The translations under genes and the position numbers were made by a program. A DNA stretch of 64,000 nt, taken from the NCBI GenBank assembly GCA_963712485.1, contig CAVQID010000056.1:24311-88310 (forward strand). The letters run 5' to 3'. The notes under the pieces are model-generated. The model worked only from the letters and a program-made list of their open reading frames with translations. It had not been told where the DNA came from and did no database searches. Positions 1 to 8,491 of this stretch are shown piece after piece (the first letter of the stretch is position 1; the number at the start of each line of letters is the position of its first letter). The stretch comes from JALORV01 sp963712485 (lineage in GTDB: Bacteria > Pseudomonadota > Gammaproteobacteria > Burkholderiales > Burkholderiaceae_F).

Positions 1-1683
1 AAGGACAACGTGATCCGCAACGCCGTGTCCACGGGCACGATGTGGCGCGGGCTCGAGGTGATCCTCAAGGGTCGCGACCCGCGCGATGCATGGGCGTTCG
101 TCGAACGGATCTGCGGCGTGTGCACCGGCGTGCACGCGTTGGCGTCGGTGCGCTCCGTCGAGGACGCGCTCGGGATCAAGATCCCGAAGAACGCGAACAT
201 CATCCGCAACCTGATGCACGCGACGCTCTATGCGCAGGACCACCTGGTTCACTTCTATCACCTGCACGCGCTCGACTGGGTCGATGTCGTCTCAGCGCTG
301 AAGGCGGACCCGAAGAAGGTTTCGGAGATACAGCAGTCGATCTCGCCATGGCCGAACAGCTCGCCCGGTTACTTCCGCGAAGTCCAGAGCCGGCTGAAGA
401 AGTTCGTCGAGAGCGGCCAGCTCGGCATCTTCGCCAACGCCTACTGGGGCAACCCGGCGTACAAGCTGCCGGCCGAAGTGAACCTGCTGGCGACGGCGCA
501 CTACCTCGAGGCGCTCGACTTCCAGAAGGAGATCGTCAAGATCCAGACCATTTTCGGCGGCAAGAACCCGCACCCGAACTGGCTCGTCGGTGGCGTGCCC
601 TCGCCCATCAACGTCGACGGCACAGGCGCGGTCGGCGCGGTCAACATGGCCACCCTGAACATGGTGAAGGACATCTGCGACCGCACGATCGAGTTCATCG
701 ACCAGGTCTATATCCCCGACCTGCTGGCGATCGCCGGGTACTACAAGGACTGGGCCAAGTGGGGCGGCGGGCTGTCAGGCCAGAACGTGATGTCGTACGG
801 CGAGTTCCCCGACATTCCGAACGACTACAGCAATAACAGCATGCTGCTGCCGTCGGGCGTCATCCTCGGCGGCGACCTGAAGAAGGTGCACGAGGTCGAC
901 CTGAAGGATCCCGAGCAGGTACAGGAGTGGGTTACGCACAGCTGGTACAAGTACGCCGATGAGAACAAAGGCCTGCATCCGTTCGACGGCGTCACCGACC
1001 CGAAATTCGAACTCGGCAAGGACACGAAGGGCACGAAGACCAACATCCAGGAGATCGACGAGTCGGCCAAGTACTCGTGGGTCAAGTCGCCACGCTGGAA
1101 AGGCCACGCAGTCGAAGTCGGGCCGCTGGCGCGCTATCTGGTGGCCTACGCACGCGGCAACAAGGAGATCCAGGAACAGGTCAACGGCGCGCTGAAGGCG
1201 CTCGACGTCCCCGTCACGGCGCTCTTCTCGACGCTGGGACGCACCGCTGCGCGCGGACTCGAGTGCCAGTGGGCGGCACGAAAGATGCGCTACTTCTACG
1301 ACCAGCTGATGGCCAACATCAAGGCCGGCGACCTGGCCACGGCCAACATCGAGAAGTGGGAACCGGCAAGCTGGGCGACCGAGGCCAAGGGTGTCGCGCC
1401 CTGCGAGGCGCCGCGCGGCGCGCTGGCCCACTGGGTCAAGATCCGCAACGGCCGCATCGACAGCTACCAATGCGTCGTGCCGACGACCTGGAATGCCGGG
1501 CCTCGCGACGCCAAGGGGCAGATCGGCGCGTATGAAGCCGCGCTGCTGAACACGCCGATGGCGAAGCCGGACCAGCCGGTCGAGATCCTGCGAACCATTC
1601 ACAGCTTCGACCCGTGCCTCGCCTGCGCCACGCACGTGATGTCGCCTGAGGGTGAAGAAATCGTCTCCGTGAAGGTCCGCTGA
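1..1683 (+). CDS. hupL: [NiFe]-hydrogenase large subunit, 5' partial
   Basis: Catalytic large subunit of a membrane-bound uptake hydrogenase (HupL/HoxG), which oxidises H2 at a Ni-Fe(CN)2CO centre. The frame is open from base 1 and the first GTG at 10 lies inside conserved sequence, so the true start is upstream; 560 residues are visible and some tens are probably missing. The N-terminal nickel motif RICGVC lies at about visible residues 37-42. The C-terminal motif DPCLACATH is at 537-545, followed by a 15-residue tail (VMSPEGEEIVSVKVR) that the HupD protease would remove after the His. The small-subunit gene is expected just upstream. hupC follows after 10 bp. Confidence 0.97.
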   Translation, partial: KDNVIRNAVSTGTMWRGLEVILKGRDPRDAWAFVERICGVCTGVHALASVRSVEDALGIKIPKNANIIRNLMHATLYAQDHLVHFYHLHALDWVDVVSALKADPKKVSEIQQSISPWPNSSPGYFREVQSRLKKFVESGQLGIFANAYWGNPAYKLPAEVNLLATAHYLEALDFQKEIVKIQTIFGGKNPHPNWLVGGVPSPINVDGTGAVGAVNMATLNMVKDICDRTIEFIDQVYIPDLLAIAGYYKDWAKWGGGLSGQNVMSYGEFPDIPNDYSNNSMLLPSGVILGGDLKKVHEVDLKDPEQVQEWVTHSWYKYADENKGLHPFDGVTDPKFELGKDTKGTKTNIQEIDESAKYSWVKSPRWKGHAVEVGPLARYLVAYARGNKEIQEQVNGALKALDVPVTALFSTLGRTAARGLECQWAARKMRYFYDQLMANIKAGDLATANIEKWEPASWATEAKGVAPCEAPRGALAHWVKIRNGRIDSYQCVVPTTWNAGPRDAKGQIGAYEAALLNTPMAKPDQPVEILRTIHSFDPCLACATHVMSPEGEEIVSVKVR

Positions 1684-1693
1684 GAGGAAACAC

Positions 1694-2539
1694 ATGGCAT
1701 CCAACCAAGCAGGCAACCCCGCCATCGGCGGGGCGCTCGGCGGCTCCGCCGGGTACAAGGCGCCGCCCTCTCCCGCACCATCGCGGATCGTCGGCCCGCG
1801 GGTCGTCAGGGAAGGCACGATGCAGCTCGACGCTGCCAGCGGCGCCGTCCTCGGCGGCACGCTGCAGCAGGTGTACGTGTACGAAGCGCCGGTGCGCATC
1901 TGGCACTGGGTCATGATGATCGCGATGTTCGTCCTGGTGCCGACCGGCTATCTGATCGGGTCCCCGTGGAGCGGTCCGCGCGAAGAAGCGTCGTTCACCT
2001 ACTTCTTCGGCTATGTGCGCATGGTGCATTTCATCGCCGCGATGGTGTTCGCCGTGGCCTTCGTCGTGCGCGTCTACTGGGCGATCGTCGGCAACCATCA
2101 CGCACGGGCGATCTTCATCCCGCCGCTGTGGAGCGGCAGCTGGTGGAAGGGGCTGTTCGGTCAGGCGATGTACTACCTGTTCCTGAAGAAGGAGTCGGCG
2201 CTGTGGATCGGCCACAACCCGCTCGCCCAGTTCGCGATGTTCGCGATGTACGTGCTCGGCGCGCTGGTGATCATCCTGACGGGCTTCGCGTTGTTCGCCG
2301 AACAGTTCGGCTGGGGCTCGACCTGGATGAGCATCTTCGGCTGGGTCAACACGCTGCTGGGCAGCTCGCAGATGGTGCGCACCGTGCATCACCTGGCGAT
2401 GTGGTACCTCGTGATCTTCGCGATCGTCCACATGTACATGGTCTTCCGCGAGGACATCATGAGCCAGGAAAGCGTGGTCGGCACGATGATCAGCGGCGTG
2501 CGCACGTTCAAGGCCGGCGCGAAGATCGAGAAGGTCTGA
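1694..2539 (+). CDS. hupC: Hydrogenase b-type cytochrome subunit HupC/HoxZ
   Basis: Integral-membrane diheme cytochrome b that anchors the hydrogenase and passes electrons to the quinone pool. It has 281 residues with four hydrophobic helices after residue 60. Candidate heme ligands include the His residues in RIWHW, MVHFIA, VHHLAMWY and IVHMY. The start at 1694 has a GAGAGG ribosome site 8 bp upstream. It gives a Pro/Gly-rich leader of about 40 residues that is longer than usual for the family; an in-frame ATG at 1820 would give the more typical length. It lies directly after the large-subunit gene, as in other hup/hox operons. Confidence 0.95.
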   Translation: MASNQAGNPAIGGALGGSAGYKAPPSPAPSRIVGPRVVREGTMQLDAASGAVLGGTLQQVYVYEAPVRIWHWVMMIAMFVLVPTGYLIGSPWSGPREEASFTYFFGYVRMVHFIAAMVFAVAFVVRVYWAIVGNHHARAIFIPPLWSGSWWKGLFGQAMYYLFLKKESALWIGHNPLAQFAMFAMYVLGALVIILTGFALFAEQFGWGSTWMSIFGWVNTLLGSSQMVRTVHHLAMWYLVIFAIVHMYMVFREDIMSQESVVGTMISGVRTFKAGAKIEKV

Positions 2540-2563
2540 GAATCCCACCCACGCCCGCGTGAT

Positions 2564-2890
2564 GTGATGATGGCAGCGCAAAGTTCCCGACGGGGCCAGA
2601 TGGGCTCGTTGGGAATTCCCGCGCGGCGGCCACCGCAGCCCGGGCAGTTCCTCGAATCGAAGTTCCTCAAGCCCCTCGGCATCAGCCAGACCGAGCTGGC
2701 ACATGCGCTCGGCGTCTCGCGCCGACGCGTCAACGAGCTCATCAACGGACGTCGTGCGATCACGCCGGACACCGCCGTGCGCCTCGCGATGTTCTTCGGC
2801 AACGAAGCGGCCTTCTGGATGCATCTGCAGGTCGCCTGGGACATGCACACCGCAGCCCGCGAGGTTCGCGCCTCGATGCGCAGCCGCTGA
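2564..2890 (+). CDS. HigA-like HTH (XRE family) regulator, orphan
   Basis: Small DNA-binding protein of 108 residues. The core PGQFLESKFLKPLGISQ followed by TELAHALGVSRRRVNELI is the HigA-type helix-turn-helix, and the C-terminal part (MFFGNEAAFWMHLQ) matches the HigA addiction-antidote family. No HigB toxin gene adjoins it; the neighbours are hupC and hupD. The start is uncertain: ATG at 2564, 2567 or 2600 are all possible. It is read here as a transcription regulator that has entered the hydrogenase operon, not as part of a toxin-antitoxin pair. An inverted repeat lies 89 bp downstream, just before hupD, and could be its operator (inference). Confidence 0.85.
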   Translation: MMMAAQSSRRGQMGSLGIPARRPPQPGQFLESKFLKPLGISQTELAHALGVSRRRVNELINGRRAITPDTAVRLAMFFGNEAAFWMHLQVAWDMHTAAREVRASMRSR

Positions 2891-2969
2891 ATTCCAAGCG
2901 GCATCAGGGGCCATTGCGCGCGGTGTCGTACCGCGTTGACGTAACGCAAGCGCGTCTGCCACCACTGCC

Positions 2970-3001
2970 GTTACCGTGCGTGTAACTACAAGGGTTACAC
3001 G
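2970..3001. promoter_or_regulatory. GTTAC/GTAAC half-site array and RBS hairpin before hupD
   Basis: Three 5-bp half-sites, GTTAC (2970-2974), GTAAC (2982-2986) and GTTAC (2994-2998), sit at an exact 12-bp pitch. The last two extend to an 8-bp perfect inverted repeat, CGTGTAAC (2979-2986) and GTTACACG (2994-3001), with a 7-base loop TACAAGG that holds most of the likely hupD ribosome site. It could be a protein operator, an mRNA hairpin that hides the ribosome site, or both. The same 12-bp spacing recurs before coxB and ctaB. Confidence 0.6.
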
Positions 3002-3003
3002 CG

Positions 3004-3634
3004 ATGGATATGCAGCGTGAAGTGCTCGTGCTCGGTATCGGCAATCTGCTGTGGGCTGATGAAGGCTTCGGCGTCCGCGCGGTCGAGGCCCTGAACCAAA
3101 GGTATCGCTTCCCCGACGGCGTCGAGTTGATGGACGGTGGCACGCTCGGCCTGAGCCTGCTGCCGTACATCGAGACCAGCCGACGTGTACTCGTCTTCGA
3201 CGCGGTCGATTTCGGACTCGCACCCGGTGAGGTCAAGGTACTGCGCGACGGCGAGGTTCCAAAATGGGGTGCGCGCAAGATGAGTCCGCATCAGAACGGA
3301 TTCAACGACGTTCTCGCCCTTGCGCATCTTCACGGCTGCGCTCCCGAGCAGATCGCCGCGATCGGCGTGCAGCCGCACACGCTGGATGATTTCGGCGGCA
3401 GCCTGACCGACTGTGTTCGCGCCCGGCTCGACGACGCGATCGCGCTCGCTGCAGACGAGACTCGCACGCTGGGGCTTTGCGGGCGAGCTTCGCGGCGTCG
3501 ACGAAACCGTGGATCCGCTGAACGATCAGTCGGTCGCCATCGGCACCTACGAGAACGAGCGCCCGGGCGTCGAGGCAGCCTGCCGTGTCGGCGATCCGCG
3601 ACTGCTCGCAATGCGCCAGCGCGCGGGAGGCTGA
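3004..3634 (+). CDS. hupD: Hydrogenase maturation endopeptidase HupD/HoxM (frameshifted)
   Basis: Nickel-dependent protease that trims the large-subunit C-terminus after metal insertion. The N-terminus has the family signature GIGNLLWADEGFG with the Ni-binding Glu20; further expected ligands are Asp in VFDAVDFG and His in SPHQNGFN. After ALAADE the frame breaks: one surplus base near 3460 moves the rest (LARWGFAGELRGVDETVDP and onward) into the +1 frame, which ends at 3634. Restoring one base gives 209 residues, a normal length. Read literally, the gene runs into hupF as a 316-residue artefact. A sequencing insertion is likelier than a real mutation, since both halves stay conserved. Confidence 0.9.
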
Positions 3635-3636
3635 AC

Positions 3637-3954
3637 ATGTGCGTCGGCGTTCCGCTCCAGGTCCTCTCGTGCGACGACCAGATCGCGGTCTGCGAGGCCG
3701 ACGGCCGACGCGAGCGCCTGAACATCATGCTGGTCGGGACCCAACCGGTCGGCGCCTGGCTGCTCGCCTTCCAGGGATCGGCAATACGCGTGTTGACCGA
3801 GGAAGAAGCCCTGCAGACCCGCACGGCACTCGGAGCGCTCAACGCCGCGATGGACGGCAGCGCGGATCTCGACGTCTTCTTCGCAGATCTCGCGGCGCGT
3901 GAGCCAACGCTGCCGCCCCACCTCGTTACAACATCGAAGGATTCGATCCCATGA
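3637..3954 (+). CDS. hupF: HypC/HupF-family hydrogenase chaperone (HoxL)
   Basis: Small chaperone of the HypC/HybG/HupF family, 105 residues, beginning MCVGVPLQVL with the Cys2 that binds the Fe(CN)2CO intermediate or the large-subunit Cys. In hup clusters this second HypC-like protein is dedicated to the structural subunits and helps protect the enzyme in oxygen. Its start lies 2 bp after the restored hupD stop, and its stop overlaps the hupG start (ATGA at 3951-3954), so translation is probably coupled. A separate hypC lies at 10832. Confidence 0.93.
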   Translation: MCVGVPLQVLSCDDQIAVCEADGRRERLNIMLVGTQPVGAWLLAFQGSAIRVLTEEEALQTRTALGALNAAMDGSADLDVFFADLAAREPTLPPHLVTTSKDSIP

Positions 3955-4412
3955 GCGCGCTTGCGCCCGCCCCTGCCCTGCATCCGCTGCTCGAGCAGCT
4001 GGTGTCACGCCATGGCTGCACCGCCATAGACGACGTCACGATCGACGAGTTCGTCAACGCGCCCGGCGCGACGATGCTGGTCTTCACCGAGGACCCGATA
4101 CGCTACAAGGAGACGCTCGATCTCGCCGTCATTGCGCCCGAAATTGCGCGCGAGTTTCCCGAGATCCGCCGTGTCGGCGTGCTGTATCCCGACGCCGCGC
4201 GGAAGTCGGCAGCGCGGTTCGGGTTCGCGCGCTGGCCGGCGATCGTCCTGCTGCGCGATGGCAACTATGTCGGCGCGATCGACGGACTGCGCAACTGGGA
4301 TGTCTACGTCGCAGAAACCTTAAGGCTGCTGACGGCAGAACCATCGCGGCCGCCGTCCATCGGCATTGCGGTCAAGTCGGCCGGGGCGCAATCGCCCGGC
4401 TGTGGTCACTGA
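3951..4412 (+). CDS. hupG: Hydrogenase small-subunit chaperone HupG/HoxO
   Basis: Protein of 153 residues of the HupG/HyaE/HoxO family, which has a thioredoxin-like fold without the CxxC pair and is thought to guard the Tat-exported small subunit before assembly. Family features visible are the middle stretch TMLVFTEDPIRYKET, the segment RFGFARWPAIVLLRDG and the following IDGLRNWDVY. The start overlaps hupF by 4 bp. Position between hupF and hupH is the standard order. Confidence 0.9.
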   Translation: MSALAPAPALHPLLEQLVSRHGCTAIDDVTIDEFVNAPGATMLVFTEDPIRYKETLDLAVIAPEIAREFPEIRRVGVLYPDAARKSAARFGFARWPAIVLLRDGNYVGAIDGLRNWDVYVAETLRLLTAEPSRPPSIGIAVKSAGAQSPGCGH

Positions 4413-4429
4413 TTACTTTTGCAGGCCTG

Positions 4430-5296
4430 ATGATGAAATCGATCCCGATTCCGGTTCGCATGGTGGGCTCCGGCTCGCATGTCGAAGAGGAAGAACTGCA
4501 ATACCTCGACATGCCTCGTGACATGCGCACGTTCGAGATGCCGCGCGTGCCCGAAACGGACGATACCGAGTCCCTTGTCGCTGCCCGCGACCTGTTCGCC
4601 AACGTGCTCGCCCAGATGAACCGCTGGACGCCAGCGCGAGGCAGCAATCTGCGCTTCGATCTGAGGGGACTGGAGCCCAGCGCGCTCGGCGTCACCAACG
4701 AGATGCTCGGCGATGGCGAAGTCAGCATCCAGGTCAACGGCAGCCGTCGCCTGCGCATCCAGGAAAGCGTGTTCACGGGCCTGTGGCGTGCGGTGGAACT
4801 AGACGGCGATGGAAGACTGATCGGCGACTGGATCGAAGCCGGCGCCTTGCCTGACTTCGTCGTCGAAGCCGCCCGCAACGACGCGCGGGCCGAACTGCCG
4901 CGCGTGCAGATCCCTCCGGGCGCGATGAATTCGCCGGCGCTGCTGCATGAACTGCGCGCGCAGATGAAAGGCCGGCGCGCGGGCGATCCCGCGCACGTGC
5001 TGAACCTGACGCTCTTCCCGATGACGCCGGAGGATCACCAGGTGCTCGAGCAGGCGTTGCCCGTCGGTTCGGTAGCGATCATGTCGAGGGGGTTCGGTAA
5101 CTGCCGCATCACGTCCACCGGTGCGCGCAACGTCTGGCGCGTGCAGTACTTCAACAGCATGAACACGCTGATCTTGAACACCGTCGAAGTCGTCGAGGTT
5201 CCGGAAGTGGCACTCGCCGCGGACGAGGACCTGGCCGACACGCGTGGACGGCTCGCCGAACTGATCGACTGGATGAGCGAATCGTGCCCGGCCTGA
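4430..5296 (+). CDS. hupH: Hydrogenase expression/formation protein HupH/HoxQ
   Basis: HupH/HyaF/HoxQ family protein, 288 residues, which works with HupG on small-subunit maturation. It begins MMKSIPIPVRMVG, and the C-terminal part carries the conserved MSRGFGNCRITSTGARNVWRVQYFN region. Two adjacent ATGs (4430, 4433) are possible starts. The open frame extends upstream to 3899 but only overlaps hupG there, so the longer version is rejected. The stop lies 4 bp before hupI. Confidence 0.92.
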   Translation: MMKSIPIPVRMVGSGSHVEEEELQYLDMPRDMRTFEMPRVPETDDTESLVAARDLFANVLAQMNRWTPARGSNLRFDLRGLEPSALGVTNEMLGDGEVSIQVNGSRRLRIQESVFTGLWRAVELDGDGRLIGDWIEAGALPDFVVEAARNDARAELPRVQIPPGAMNSPALLHELRAQMKGRRAGDPAHVLNLTLFPMTPEDHQVLEQALPVGSVAIMSRGFGNCRITSTGARNVWRVQYFNSMNTLILNTVEVVEVPEVALAADEDLADTRGRLAELIDWMSESCPA

Positions 5297-5300
5297 GCTG

Positions 5301-5504
5301 ATGACGACAGACCGCCAGGCGTCCATGGGGCCGACGACACGGCTCGAATGCAAGGTCTGCTGGCACGTGTATGACCCGGCCGAAGGCGATCCGGCGTGGC
5401 AGGTTGCGCCGGGTACGGCGTTCAACGATCTGCCGCCGCACTGGACCTGCCCCGATTGTTCGACGCCGAAAGACGGGTTTCTGGTACTGAACGATGACGA
5501 CTGA
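5301..5504 (+). CDS. hupI: Rubredoxin HupI/HoxR
   Basis: Rubredoxin of 67 residues with the two Fe-binding pairs CKVCWHVYDP and CPDCSTPKDGF. In oxygen-exposed hydrogenase operons HupI/HoxR supports assembly or repair of the small-subunit proximal iron-sulfur cluster under high O2, so its presence argues for an oxygen-tolerant enzyme (family knowledge). It follows hupH by 4 bp and its 3' end overlaps the hupJ start by 11 bp. Confidence 0.95.
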   Translation: MTTDRQASMGPTTRLECKVCWHVYDPAEGDPAWQVAPGTAFNDLPPHWTCPDCSTPKDGFLVLNDDD

Positions 5505-6051
5505 GGTTGAGCTGCTGCCCGATCCGACGAGCGCTCTCGAGCGGGCGTTCAATGCCGTGGCGGAGCGCATGCAGGGCCTGGGTTTCGTCAACCCGGCGTT
5601 GCGCGTACAGGCGGTCGACTTCAAGGCGTGGGAGGGCCACTGGCTGGGCGTCATGGTCACGCCGTGGTCGATCAACCTTCTGCTGCTGCCGCGTGAGCAG
5701 GCTGTCTGGCGCCCGATCCGCCAGGGCGAAAAGCAACGATTTTCGTTTCCGGCAGGCGAATACGAGTTCATCGATGCGGTCGATTCCGTGATCGGCGACT
5801 ACCGCATGTGTTCGCTGTTCTCTCCCGCGCTCGACTTCCAGGACCACGAGACCGCGGTGCTGGTGGCGCAGCTCGCTCGCAACGCGCTCTTCGATGCCGA
5901 GAACGCCGAGCCCGAAGCCGGGCCGACGGACGACGCCAGTGCCGGACCTCTCGCAAGGCTCGAGGAAAAGGCCGCTGAACCGATGAGCAAACGCGATTTC
6001 CTGCGGGGCCGCTTCCTGCGGACCGACGAACCGAATGTTCCGGGAAGGTGA
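5494..6051 (+). CDS. hupJ: Hydrogenase assembly chaperone HupJ/HoxT (HybE family)
   Basis: HybE/HupJ-family chaperone, 185 residues. The family core is WEGHWLGVMVTPWSINLLLL and the following RFSFPAGEYEF, with CSLFSPALDF later. HybE-type proteins bind the Tat signal of the small subunit and delay export until cofactors are in place. The C-terminal tail ends SKRDFLRGRFL, a usual feature of the longer HupJ form. It overlaps hupI and hupK at its two ends. Confidence 0.92.
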   Translation: MTTEVELLPDPTSALERAFNAVAERMQGLGFVNPALRVQAVDFKAWEGHWLGVMVTPWSINLLLLPREQAVWRPIRQGEKQRFSFPAGEYEFIDAVDSVIGDYRMCSLFSPALDFQDHETAVLVAQLARNALFDAENAEPEAGPTDDASAGPLARLEEKAAEPMSKRDFLRGRFLRTDEPNVPGR

Positions 6052-7120
6052 GATCAACGTGCGGCTGGCACTACGCGAGCACCGTATCGACTCGGTCGAT
6101 ATCATGTCGACCCGGGCTGCGCTGCCCCGTCGCCTGACGCAAGGGCGCACGGCCGCCGAGGTCGCGCGCACGCTGCCGTTGCTTTTTTCGGTGTGCGCGA
6201 AGGCGCAGGGCGCCGCAGCCGCGAGCGCGACCGAGGCCGCATCCGGTCACGCGCCGGATCGTGCCGCACTCGCTTGTCGTTGCGACGAGGTCAGGCGCGA
6301 GACTGTTGTCGAACTTCTGACACGGCTGCTGATCGACTGGCCGCGCGCACTCGGCGCGCTTCCCGATGTGGTCAGTGTTGCGCGCGCCCGCCAGGCAAAG
6401 CCGGAGGATGTACTGGCGACCTGCCATCTCATCGCAGCGCAGCGGGTCTACGGTGTCGTCCCGTCGCGCTGGCTGGAACAGGCCTCACTGGAGTCGCTCG
6501 AGCGTTGGGCCTCGGCGGCGTCGACGCTGCCCGCGCAGTCGCTCCAGCGACTGCAGCGCGAGGCGGCGGACCTCGGCCGCAGTGACGTCGGCGCGATGCC
6601 GAGCGCCACTGCGGACGCGCTGTTTCACGTGCTGCCCTCGTTCGATGGCGAGCCCGGATTCTGCCGGACGCCGGACTGGCTGGGTGCGCCGGTGGAAACC
6701 GGGGCGCTCGCGAGGCGCGCACGCCATCCTCTCGTCGCCGCGTATACCCGGCGCGACGGCAATACAGTGCCGGCCCGCTTTGTCGCCCAGCTCGTTGATC
6801 TGGCGCTGTGGCTCGCGCCCGACCGAGACGAGGCCGCGCCCGCCGTACGCCAGTACGCCGCTGCGGCGGGCACCGGCATCGGCGTGGCCGAAACCGCACG
6901 CGGGCTGCTGTTGCATCAGGCGGCGGTCGTCGACGGCAAGGTGGAGCATTACCGAATCATTGCGCCGACCGAATGGAACTTTCATCCGGCAGGCGCGGCG
7001 ACACAAGGGCTGCTGCACCGACCGGTCAGCGACGCAGAGACGGCGCGTCGCGACGCCGGCTGGCTGGTGCAGGCGCTCGATCCGTGTGTCGCCTTCGCCA
7101 TCGAGGTGGCGGATGCATGA
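6035..7120 (+). CDS. hupK: Hydrogenase maturation protein HupK/HoxV
   Basis: HupK/HoxV, a degenerate relative of the hydrogenase large subunit thought to act as a scaffold for the active-site metal centre. It has 361 residues. The C-terminal part (PTEWNFHPAGAATQGL then LDPCVAFAIEVADA) mirrors the large-subunit end, with DPCVAFAIE replacing DPCxxCxxH, so only one cysteine of the C-terminal pair remains. The start at 6035 overlaps hupJ by 17 bp; GTG at 6060 is a shorter alternative. It overlaps hypA by 8 bp. Confidence 0.9.
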   Translation: MFREGEINVRLALREHRIDSVDIMSTRAALPRRLTQGRTAAEVARTLPLLFSVCAKAQGAAAASATEAASGHAPDRAALACRCDEVRRETVVELLTRLLIDWPRALGALPDVVSVARARQAKPEDVLATCHLIAAQRVYGVVPSRWLEQASLESLERWASAASTLPAQSLQRLQREAADLGRSDVGAMPSATADALFHVLPSFDGEPGFCRTPDWLGAPVETGALARRARHPLVAAYTRRDGNTVPARFVAQLVDLALWLAPDRDEAAPAVRQYAAAAGTGIGVAETARGLLLHQAAVVDGKVEHYRIIAPTEWNFHPAGAATQGLLHRPVSDAETARRDAGWLVQALDPCVAFAIEVADA

Positions 7121-7454
7121 GATGTCGCTCGCCGAAGGCATCCTGCAGATCGTCGAGGACACGGCGCGCGCCAATGCCGCTTCCCGCGTGCGCGCGGTGC
7201 GGCTCGAGATCGGCACGCTTTCGCATGTCGAGGAACAGGCGCTGCGCTTCTGCTTCGACGTCGTCATTCGCGGCTCGGTCGCGGACGGCGCCCGGCTCGA
7301 TGTGCTTGCAACACCGGGACGCGCGTGGTGCATGCCGTGCGGGACGGACGTCGCGCTCGACCGCCTCGGTGATAGCTGTCCGCGCTGCGGCAGCTACCAG
7401 CTGCAGGTGACTCAGGGCGAAGAAATGAAAGTGAAGGACATCGAGGTCGCCTGA
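7113..7454 (+). CDS. hypA: Hydrogenase nickel incorporation protein HypA
   Basis: Nickel chaperone that works with HypB to insert Ni into the large subunit. It has 113 residues, begins MHEMSLAEGIL with the Ni-binding N-terminal Met-His-Glu, and carries the structural zinc site as CMPCG and CPRCGS. The ATG at 7113 is fixed by the MHE motif and overlaps the hupK stop. Confidence 0.96.
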   Translation: MHEMSLAEGILQIVEDTARANAASRVRAVRLEIGTLSHVEEQALRFCFDVVIRGSVADGARLDVLATPGRAWCMPCGTDVALDRLGDSCPRCGSYQLQVTQGEEMKVKDIEVA

Positions 7455-7476
7455 CGCGATTTCGGGGAGATGAACC

Positions 7477-8481
7477 ATGTGCACCACCTGCGGCTGTGGC
7501 AGCGGCGAAACGAAAGTTGAAGGGGCGGACGTCACGCATGAGCACGTGCACGCTGACGGGACGCTCCATCGGCACGCGCATGCGGCAGAGCACGGCCATG
7601 TCCACGACGGGGCAACACCGCACGATCACGACCACATCCATGTGCTGCCTGACGGCAGCGTAGTGCGGCACACGCACGCGCACGACGGCGGGGCCGACCT
7701 GCACTATGGCGACGGACCGGCGCACTCGCACGCTCCGGGAATGAGCCAGGCGAAGATGGTGCAGATCGAGCAGGACATCCTGTCGAAGAACGACCGGCAC
7801 GCACGTTTCAACCGCGAGTTTCTCGGCGAGCGCGGGATCTTCGCGGTGAATCTTGTTTCCAGTCCGGGCTCCGGCAAGACGACGTTGCTGACCGAGTCGA
7901 TCCAGCGACTGCAGCCGTCATTGGCGGTGACTGTCATCGAGGGAGACCAGCAGACGACGAACGACGCCGACCGCATTCGTGCGACCGGCGCCCGCGCGCT
8001 GCAGATCAACACCGGCAAGGGCTGCCACCTCGACGCCAGCATGGTCGAACGCGCGCTCGAGCGGCTGCAGCCGGAAGACGGCTCGGTGCTGTTCATCGAG
8101 AACGTCGGCAACCTGGTCTGTCCGGCGGCATTCGATCTCGGAGAAGCGCACAAGATCGTCGTGCTGTCGGTCACCGAGGGCGAGGACAAGCCGCTCAAGT
8201 ACCCCGACATGTTCCGCGCCGCTTCGGTGATGTTGCTGAACAAGGTCGACCTGCTGCCGTACGTCAGCTTCGGCGTCGCGCGCTGCATCGAGTACGCACG
8301 GCGGATCAATCCGCAGATCGAGGTCATGCAGGTGTCGGCGACCCGGGGCGACGGCATGGACCTGTGGGTCAACTGGGTCAAGCTGCATGCGGTGACGGCG
8401 AAGCACGCGCGCGACCAGCACGTTGCGGGCCTGCAGCGCCGAGCCGCCGAACCTGAAGCCGGGCTGACCGAACGTCACTGA
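7477..8481 (+). CDS. hypB: Hydrogenase nickel insertion GTPase HypB
   Basis: GTPase for Ni delivery, 334 residues. The N-terminus CTTCGCGSG matches the high-affinity metal site; residues about 20-88 form a His-rich nickel-storage stretch with many H-x-H pairs. The GTPase domain has the P-loop SSPGSGKTTLL near residue 130, IEGDQQTTNDA, the metal site GKGCHLD, and the base-recognition motif NKVDLLPY. An AGGAAGA-free but GGGGAGA ribosome site precedes the ATG. The long His-rich arm suggests real nickel storage as well as insertion. Confidence 0.97.
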   Translation: MCTTCGCGSGETKVEGADVTHEHVHADGTLHRHAHAAEHGHVHDGATPHDHDHIHVLPDGSVVRHTHAHDGGADLHYGDGPAHSHAPGMSQAKMVQIEQDILSKNDRHARFNREFLGERGIFAVNLVSSPGSGKTTLLTESIQRLQPSLAVTVIEGDQQTTNDADRIRATGARALQINTGKGCHLDASMVERALERLQPEDGSVLFIENVGNLVCPAAFDLGEAHKIVVLSVTEGEDKPLKYPDMFRAASVMLLNKVDLLPYVSFGVARCIEYARRINPQIEVMQVSATRGDGMDLWVNWVKLHAVTAKHARDQHVAGLQRRAAEPEAGLTERH

Positions 8482-8491
8482 GCCGCACGAC

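Noticed and set aside
1436..3223. A 595-residue minus-strand open frame
   Set aside because: Arg/His-rich antisense shadow of hupL, hupC and the HigA-like gene; such frames are common in GC-rich DNA.
3004..3954. A 316-residue open frame joining HupD to HupF
   Set aside because: The middle 60 residues are Arg-rich shadow translation; the real HupD ending lies in the +1 frame and HupF has its own start at 3637.
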